DNA of 18,121 nt from Candidatus Saccharimonadota bacterium. GTDB taxonomy: Bacteria > Patescibacteriota > Saccharimonadia > Saccharimonadales > JACDFO01. Below, piece by piece: positions 13,752 through 18,121 of this stretch. A program made the translations under genes and the position numbers. The stretch is from contig JACDFO010000018.1 of the NCBI GenBank assembly GCA_013815785.1, forward strand, positions 1 through 18,121, given 5' to 3'. The notes under the pieces were generated by a model. The model made no database searches. It was not told the origin of the DNA and worked only from the letters and a program-made list of their open reading frames with translations. Within the stretch, counting starts at the first letter, position 1. Every line of letters begins with the position of its first letter.

Positions 13752-14726
13752 ATGAATTTTAGCCCGAAACGAATAGCTTCCTTTGTTATAACCTTCGCAA
13801 TCGCGCTGTTGCCGCTGATTGCTTTTTTGCAGCGGCAAGCTATTTTTGATTACTGGCAGCTAAGAAATTATACCGCCAGTTCTCAAATTGTCTCACTGGC
13901 AGAGCGTACAACTATGACCGACGAAGCGCGTCGTTTATTCTACGTCTATCATGCCGAACTTCAAGAGAAAGATGCCTTTAACGATAGCTGTAGTATTACT
14001 GAAAAAAGTATTATTCTAGGTTGTTATGTTGATGGACAAGGCATTTACATCTATAACGTTACCGATGTACGCCTCAGTGGTGTTCAGGAGGTTACCGCTG
14101 CACACGAGGTTTTGCACGCAGCTTATGAGAGGTTGAATGACAAAGAGCAGACACGCATTAATGCGCTTACTAGCCAAGTAATTGACGGTCTGAAAAACCA
14201 GCGTATTTTAGACTCGGTTCAGGCTTACCGCGAGCGTGATTCAAACATTGTGCCAAACGAATTACATTCAATAATTGGAACCGAGGTCCGCGATATCCCA
14301 GCGGAACTTGAGACATATTATTCCCGCTACTTTAGTGACAGAAAAGTAGTTGTGAGTTACTCAGAGGGCTACGAGAAGGCATTTACTGAGCGCGAGCAAA
14401 AAGCTGAACAGCTTATTGAACAGATAGATGCGACTAAGCAGGATATTGACGAACGAAACGCAGCACTTGCCAGAGTAAAAGAAGAGTTAGCTCAAGAAGT
14501 AAATAGTTTGGAATCGCAGCGGGCGAACGCAGATCCTGGTCCATTTAACGCACGAGTACGGGCCTACAACGCCAATGTACAAACCTATAATGGTCAAGTC
14601 CAACAAGTATTGGGCCTGATTGAAAAGCATAATAGTTTGATAAATGAATATAATTTGGTTGTATTAGAAGAAAATGAGCTGATTAAAGCCATCGATAGTC
14701 GCCCCGAGACAATCCAGCAACAATAA
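13752..14726 (+). CDS. Membrane-anchored HEXXH putative metallopeptidase with coiled-coil tail
   Basis: 324 residues, no known name. An N-terminal signal-anchor (about 8-26) is followed by a globular region (about 40-200). It holds A-A-H-E-V-L-H-A-A-Y-E-R-L with the HEXXH zinc motif at 118-122, then N-E-L-H-S-I-I-G-T-E about 50 residues later, where E170 could be the third zinc ligand as in gluzincins. A segment with aromatic and charged residues (E-T-Y-Y-S-R-Y-F-S-D-R) closes the domain. C80 and C91 could form a disulfide outside the membrane. Residues about 204-260 and 265-318 are strongly heptad-like, Glu/Gln/Ala-rich coiled coil. The likely layout is an extracytoplasmic zinc peptidase on a stalk. 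It starts 22 nt after clpC and is probably cotranscribed. Activity is inferred from motifs only. Confidence 0.75.
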   Translation: MNFSPKRIASFVITFAIALLPLIAFLQRQAIFDYWQLRNYTASSQIVSLAERTTMTDEARRLFYVYHAELQEKDAFNDSCSITEKSIILGCYVDGQGIYIYNVTDVRLSGVQEVTAAHEVLHAAYERLNDKEQTRINALTSQVIDGLKNQRILDSVQAYRERDSNIVPNELHSIIGTEVRDIPAELETYYSRYFSDRKVVVSYSEGYEKAFTEREQKAEQLIEQIDATKQDIDERNAALARVKEELAQEVNSLESQRANADPGPFNARVRAYNANVQTYNGQVQQVLGLIEKHNSLINEYNLVVLEENELIKAIDSRPETIQQQ

Positions 14727-14727
14727 A

Positions 14728-14736
14728 TGCTACACT
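14728..14736 (+). promoter_or_regulatory. Extended -10 promoter of radA
   Basis: TGC then TACACT forms an extended -10 ending 6 nt before the ATG at 14743, the same arrangement as rnhB and the malic enzyme gene. There is no Shine-Dalgarno and the -35 is poor. radA may also be read through from the clpC operon, since only 16 nt separate it from the upstream stop. Confidence 0.4.
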
Positions 14737-14742
14737 GGTTTT

Positions 14743-16092
14743 ATGGTAAAAAAGGGAAGTGTTAGATTTGTCTGTAATAATTGCGCCGCTATTAGTTCCA
14801 CGTGGAGTGGTCGCTGTAATAGCTGCGGCGAATGGAATACGTTGCAAGAACAACTGAGTGTGGCTAGTCTCACGAATGCCGCTACCGCGGGTAGTGTTTT
14901 AAAGCCACAAGGTGTAAATGCATCTTTAGCAAATGATTATAAGCGACTTACAACTGGAGTAGACGAGGTTGATAATGTGCTGGGAGGTGGATTTGTTGCC
15001 GGCAGCGTTAACCTGATCGCCGGTCAACCTGGTATTGGTAAAAGTACGTTATTGCTCCAACTAGCCTACGAGCTATCCAAGAAACTACCTGTGCTGTATA
15101 TAAGCGGTGAAGAATCGGCACATCAAATTGGATTACGGGCTAAACGCCTTGGTACCAGCAGTGATAAGTTACAGCTAGCAACCAGCACTGTGGCCGATGA
15201 TATTGCTGCTACCATTGCAGGAGGCACATTCAAACTGGTCGTAGTTGACTCAATTCAAACCATAGCCTGCAATGCAATTGCGTCTGCAGCTGGCAATGTT
15301 AGTCAAATTACCAATAGTACTCAAATGCTGACTGCAGCTGCAAAGCAAACAGGCACGGCATTAATATTAGTTGGCCATGTAACCAAAGAGGGCTCGATAG
15401 CCGGTCCTAAGGTATTAGAGCACGTCGTAGATGTTGTTATGCAACTAGAAGGCGACCGATATGGGGGCTTCAAGGTACTACGTGCCATTAAGAATCGGTA
15501 CGGTTCCACCAACGAGGCTGGAATATTCGAGATGAAAGATAATGGCTTACAGCCAGTTGATAACCCTTCGGCTGCACTGTTGGCAGAACGCCAAGTTAGC
15601 GACGGTTCCGTAGTACTGGCAACCATGGAGGGAACGCGACCACTTTTGGTTGAAGTTCAAGCATTAGTAAATCGTACGAGCTATGGCTACCCTAAGCGAG
15701 CAGCAAGTGGTATCGATTTGAACCGAATTAATCTACTCGTTGCCATGCTAGAAAAGCGAACCAAACTGAATTTAGCCGACCAAGATATTTACATTAACAT
15801 TGTCGGTGGCATAAAACTAAACGAACCGGCGGCAGACTTGGCAATCATTATGGCCATAGCCAGTGCATCTAAAGGACTCCAGCTGAAGAAAAACGCAGTG
15901 GTATTCGGCGAGGTGGGCTTGAGCGGAGAAATTAGGCATGTACCGTTCGTGGAGAAACGTTTAGCAGAAGCCAAGAAGCTAGGGTTTGAAGGCGCAATAG
16001 GTCCGGTTATTAAAGCGGGTAAAAAACCAGCGAATTACTTTGGCATGACTGATGTACGCAACGCACTCAATTCTTTCTTAGAAGGTAAGTAA
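14743..16092 (+). CDS. radA: DNA repair protein RadA (Sms)
   Basis: 449 residues, the usual RadA length. An N-terminal zinc finger has C11, C14, C25 and C28 (C-x-x-C, C-x-x-C). The RecA-like ATPase core has Walker A G-Q-P-G-I-G-K-S (94-101) and the RadA-specific K-N-R-Y-G-S motif (249-254). The C-terminal Lon-protease-like domain (about 280-449) contains the N-I-V-G-G-I-K-L and A-D-L-A-I-I-M-A-I-A-S-A segments. RadA processes recombination intermediates by promoting branch migration on RecA-formed structures, in the cytoplasm. It begins 16 nt after the HEXXH gene and ends one base before the convergent PBP gene, with no terminator between. No disA or other usual partners lie in the window. 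Confidence 0.95.
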   Translation: MVKKGSVRFVCNNCAAISSTWSGRCNSCGEWNTLQEQLSVASLTNAATAGSVLKPQGVNASLANDYKRLTTGVDEVDNVLGGGFVAGSVNLIAGQPGIGKSTLLLQLAYELSKKLPVLYISGEESAHQIGLRAKRLGTSSDKLQLATSTVADDIAATIAGGTFKLVVVDSIQTIACNAIASAAGNVSQITNSTQMLTAAAKQTGTALILVGHVTKEGSIAGPKVLEHVVDVVMQLEGDRYGGFKVLRAIKNRYGSTNEAGIFEMKDNGLQPVDNPSAALLAERQVSDGSVVLATMEGTRPLLVEVQALVNRTSYGYPKRAASGIDLNRINLLVAMLEKRTKLNLADQDIYINIVGGIKLNEPAADLAIIMAIASASKGLQLKKNAVVFGEVGLSGEIRHVPFVEKRLAEAKKLGFEGAIGPVIKAGKKPANYFGMTDVRNALNSFLEGK

Positions 16093-16093
16093 G

Positions 16094-18121
16094 CTAGTTT
16101 ACGGTAGCATTCGGAGAAATGGCACCGGTAGAGTCTTTTGCATATACCTGTGTACCGACGGGAGCAAGTACTGCGGTCGTTGAACAATCACCGTCAGTGT
16201 CATTGCAGAGCGCTACATTTCCAGTGACATTATATATAGTGACGGTCCCGGTACCGCCCGACCATTTAAAGTTCGTGTTGCCCCCGGTTTTTTTCGCTTG
16301 AGTAATAGCGGGTGTGTTGACAGCAGCAGCTGTGACTGTACCTGTATCGCTGGCGTCATATAGAACGCTATCTACAACCTCGACTGTAATTTCGGTCGTA
16401 CCTACTGGAGCGGTGTAGTTCATGCTCACAACACCTGATGAACTTATACCGAATGCGCCACCAGATAGTGTTTGACCACCTGCCTTAAAGTTTACAGAGC
16501 CTGGAAATGCTTCGCTAGACAATGGGTGCGTGCCACCAGTTACGTCGGCACTGAGGGTGTAATTATTTCCACCGTTAGGTGTAATGGTCAATCTAACACT
16601 TGGTTTGATATCTTCGCACTTATGAATGTCATCCTTTTCGGACGTATTGGCGGCCTGTCCACCTCCTACAAACTTATCTGTCGTAAACTGATCTGCTGCT
16701 GCATCCGTAACCTCTTTTTTAGCCCGGGCAGGTGTACAGTCCGTAGCTACTTTGTTGGATACAACGTCAATCGTACGTTTTGTTCCGGTAGCAGCCCGTT
16801 TTTTGTACCAGCTTGGAAATAGGTCATTTGTTGGGCTAGGTTCCACAGAACCGATTCCCACGTGTGAGCGGACAATAAATGCTGGTAAGCTTTGGACTCC
16901 TGCTGGCTTAGCACGTTCCTCTGGCTTGAGATCTTTGTGTGCTGCCTGCATCCAGCCTTCCCATATTGGTTGAGTCATAGTTTCCATAAAGCCCCGCATT
17001 TCCACTTGACGGTTGTGTGAGCCCACCCAGACACCGGCAGAATATTGCGTAGAGAAGCCCATCAACCAACCGTCTTTGGCATCGTTTGTAGTACCGGTTT
17101 TAAGGCTGAATTTATGTTGACCTTGGCTGCCATTGAAACGGTGTGGTTTACGACTGAAATAACTAGCATTTGGGTCGGCCATCATGTCGGCAGTAATATA
17201 TGACGAATCTGGGCGACCAACTTGTGTTCCAGGTGCCGCCTTCCATTCTTTCAGTGTTTTGCCAGCAGAATCTTCAATCTTTGTAACATACGTCATCGGT
17301 ATCTGCATACCGTTTCGTGAAATAGAGGCATAACCATGAACATGTTCGTCAAGTTGCAGAAATGCTCCATCGCCAAGTGCAGAGGAAGAATAACAAGGTC
17401 CTCTGTTAGTTAATGCGTCGTCGGTATAACAGCCATAGCCGTCTTCTTCGTCACCCATTAATTTATTTGCAGTCTCGATGGTTTTATCAACACCTGCGGT
17501 TAGCATAGCCTTAACAGCTGGAACGTTACGCGAACCACCTAACGCATAGCGTATCGTCATTGGTCCGGGGTAACGGAAATCAAAGTCGTATAAACAGTTA
17601 CCACCATCTTTTGGACGCATCTTTTTAGTGCATGGGTAGCCATCTACGGGACCTTGCGTATCGTACAGCACTGAGCCGGCACCAGCGCCCTCCGTGTGCT
17701 CCATAAGGGAAAGATAGTCATACGGTTTGAAGCTAGAGCCTGGAGGCAACTTGTAGCGTGCGTAGTTGTTCTGTCCATGTACTGGGTTTGTAAAATCTGC
17801 CCCTCCGACTAAGGCAACAATCTGTCCTGTTTTAACATCTTCTGCCACGAAGGCGGCCACGTCACCACCTTGACGACGTATTTGCACTAGACCTTTATTA
17901 ACTTGTTCTTCGGCAATCTTTTGAAGACCAAGGTCTAGCGTGGTGGTCACTTTCCAGCCGCCACGACGTACTGTATCGGCGCTGAATTCGGTTTCTAGCG
18001 ATTCCTTCGCGGCTAGTACGAACCATGGTGCTGTGATGCCTTCGTATTTGGGCTTGACTTCTTTGACTTTGGCTATCGTATCGACTTTCTTGGCTTCGTC
18101 TCGTTGCTCAGCAGTAATCAT
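16094..18121 (-). CDS. Class A penicillin-binding protein, transpeptidase domain and C-terminal extension (5' truncated)
   Basis: The 675 visible residues are the C-terminal part of a class A PBP. The frame is open at the window edge, and the Met at 18121 lies in the linker normally found between the transglycosylase and transpeptidase domains, so the true start is outside. Transpeptidase motifs in visible numbering: S-S-F-K (129-132, nucleophile S129), S-R-N (197-199) and K-T-G-T (341-344). The enzyme cross-links peptidoglycan outside the membrane. After about residue 440 come a Thr/Lys-rich linker, an Ig-like beta-sandwich (about 508-600) and a last beta-rich segment (about 603-675). Eight cysteines (C164, C176, C231, C243, C462, C502, C639 and C646) are all in the extracellular part and could pair. 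It converges with radA with 1 nt between stops. Confidence 0.95.
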   Translation of the reverse strand: MITAEQRDEAKKVDTIAKVKEVKPKYEGITAPWFVLAAKESLETEFSADTVRRGGWKVTTTLDLGLQKIAEEQVNKGLVQIRRQGGDVAAFVAEDVKTGQIVALVGGADFTNPVHGQNNYARYKLPPGSSFKPYDYLSLMEHTEGAGAGSVLYDTQGPVDGYPCTKKMRPKDGGNCLYDFDFRYPGPMTIRYALGGSRNVPAVKAMLTAGVDKTIETANKLMGDEEDGYGCYTDDALTNRGPCYSSSALGDGAFLQLDEHVHGYASISRNGMQIPMTYVTKIEDSAGKTLKEWKAAPGTQVGRPDSSYITADMMADPNASYFSRKPHRFNGSQGQHKFSLKTGTTNDAKDGWLMGFSTQYSAGVWVGSHNRQVEMRGFMETMTQPIWEGWMQAAHKDLKPEERAKPAGVQSLPAFIVRSHVGIGSVEPSPTNDLFPSWYKKRAATGTKRTIDVVSNKVATDCTPARAKKEVTDAAADQFTTDKFVGGGQAANTSEKDDIHKCEDIKPSVRLTITPNGGNNYTLSADVTGGTHPLSSEAFPGSVNFKAGGQTLSGGAFGISSSGVVSMNYTAPVGTTEITVEVVDSVLYDASDTGTVTAAAVNTPAITQAKKTGGNTNFKWSGGTGTVTIYNVTGNVALCNDTDGDCSTTAVLAPVGTQVYAKDSTGAISPNATVN

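Noticed and set aside
1..18121. UGA-recoded genetic code (Gracilibacteria/Absconditabacteria type)
   Set aside because: rnhB and the partial first gene end with TGA, and no recognised gene has an in-frame TGA.
1..18121. Actinobacterial chromosome, suggested by the WhiB-like gene
   Set aside because: The base composition is too AT-rich for most Actinobacteria, and the L19, PilB and PBP architecture and gene order do not fit. Only one gene points that way.
1..18121. Insertion sequence, prophage, CRISPR array, tRNA or origin
   Set aside because: No transposase, integrase, phage structural gene, regular repeat array, cloverleaf or DnaA-box cluster was seen on either strand.

Overview
The window looks like chromosome from a member of Candidatus Saccharibacteria (TM7, Patescibacteria/CPR) or a close relative. 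This is inferred from the gene mix: a compact housekeeping chromosome with moderate GC, a PilB-type pilus ATPase, a malic enzyme, a WhiB-like protein, a HrcA/CIRCE-controlled clpC and a class A penicillin-binding protein with a beta-rich tail. TGA is a normal stop (rnhB ends with it) and no gene carries in-frame TGA, so the UGA-recoded CPR lineages do not fit. No mobile element, tRNA, rRNA, CRISPR array or prophage gene was seen. Coding density is very high and no stretch over 300 bases lacks a gene.

Layout. (a) 1-1758: the end of a probable dnaE (+), then on the minus strand a membrane-anchored CAP-domain protein preceded by a SpoU/TrmH-type RNA methyltransferase. (b) 1818-3731: the pilus ATPase gene, then a small WhiB-like gene. 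(c) 3728-4861, minus: malic enzyme. (d) 4927-6701: the translation/RNA block rplS, rnhB, DUF1653, yraN, whose last three genes overlap. (e) 6679-9243, minus: M1 aminopeptidase. (f) 9296-11116: an unrecognised gene and nusA, whose leader carries a terminator-like hairpin. (g) 11249-16092: clpC behind a CIRCE operator, a membrane-anchored HEXXH/coiled-coil protein, and radA. (h) 16094-18121, minus: the C-terminal part of a class A PBP cut by the window edge.

Themes. Most first-of-operon genes lack a Shine-Dalgarno sequence and have a -10-like hexamer only 6-9 nt before the start codon, which suggests leaderless mRNAs. nusA is the clear exception, with a strong Shine-Dalgarno and a structured leader. 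Convergent genes abut or overlap at their stops. The items most worth a second look are the WhiB-like gene outside Actinobacteria, the leaderless promoter pattern, the nusA leader hairpin and the HEXXH membrane protein downstream of clpC. Promoter calls rest on reading by eye; nothing was computed or searched.
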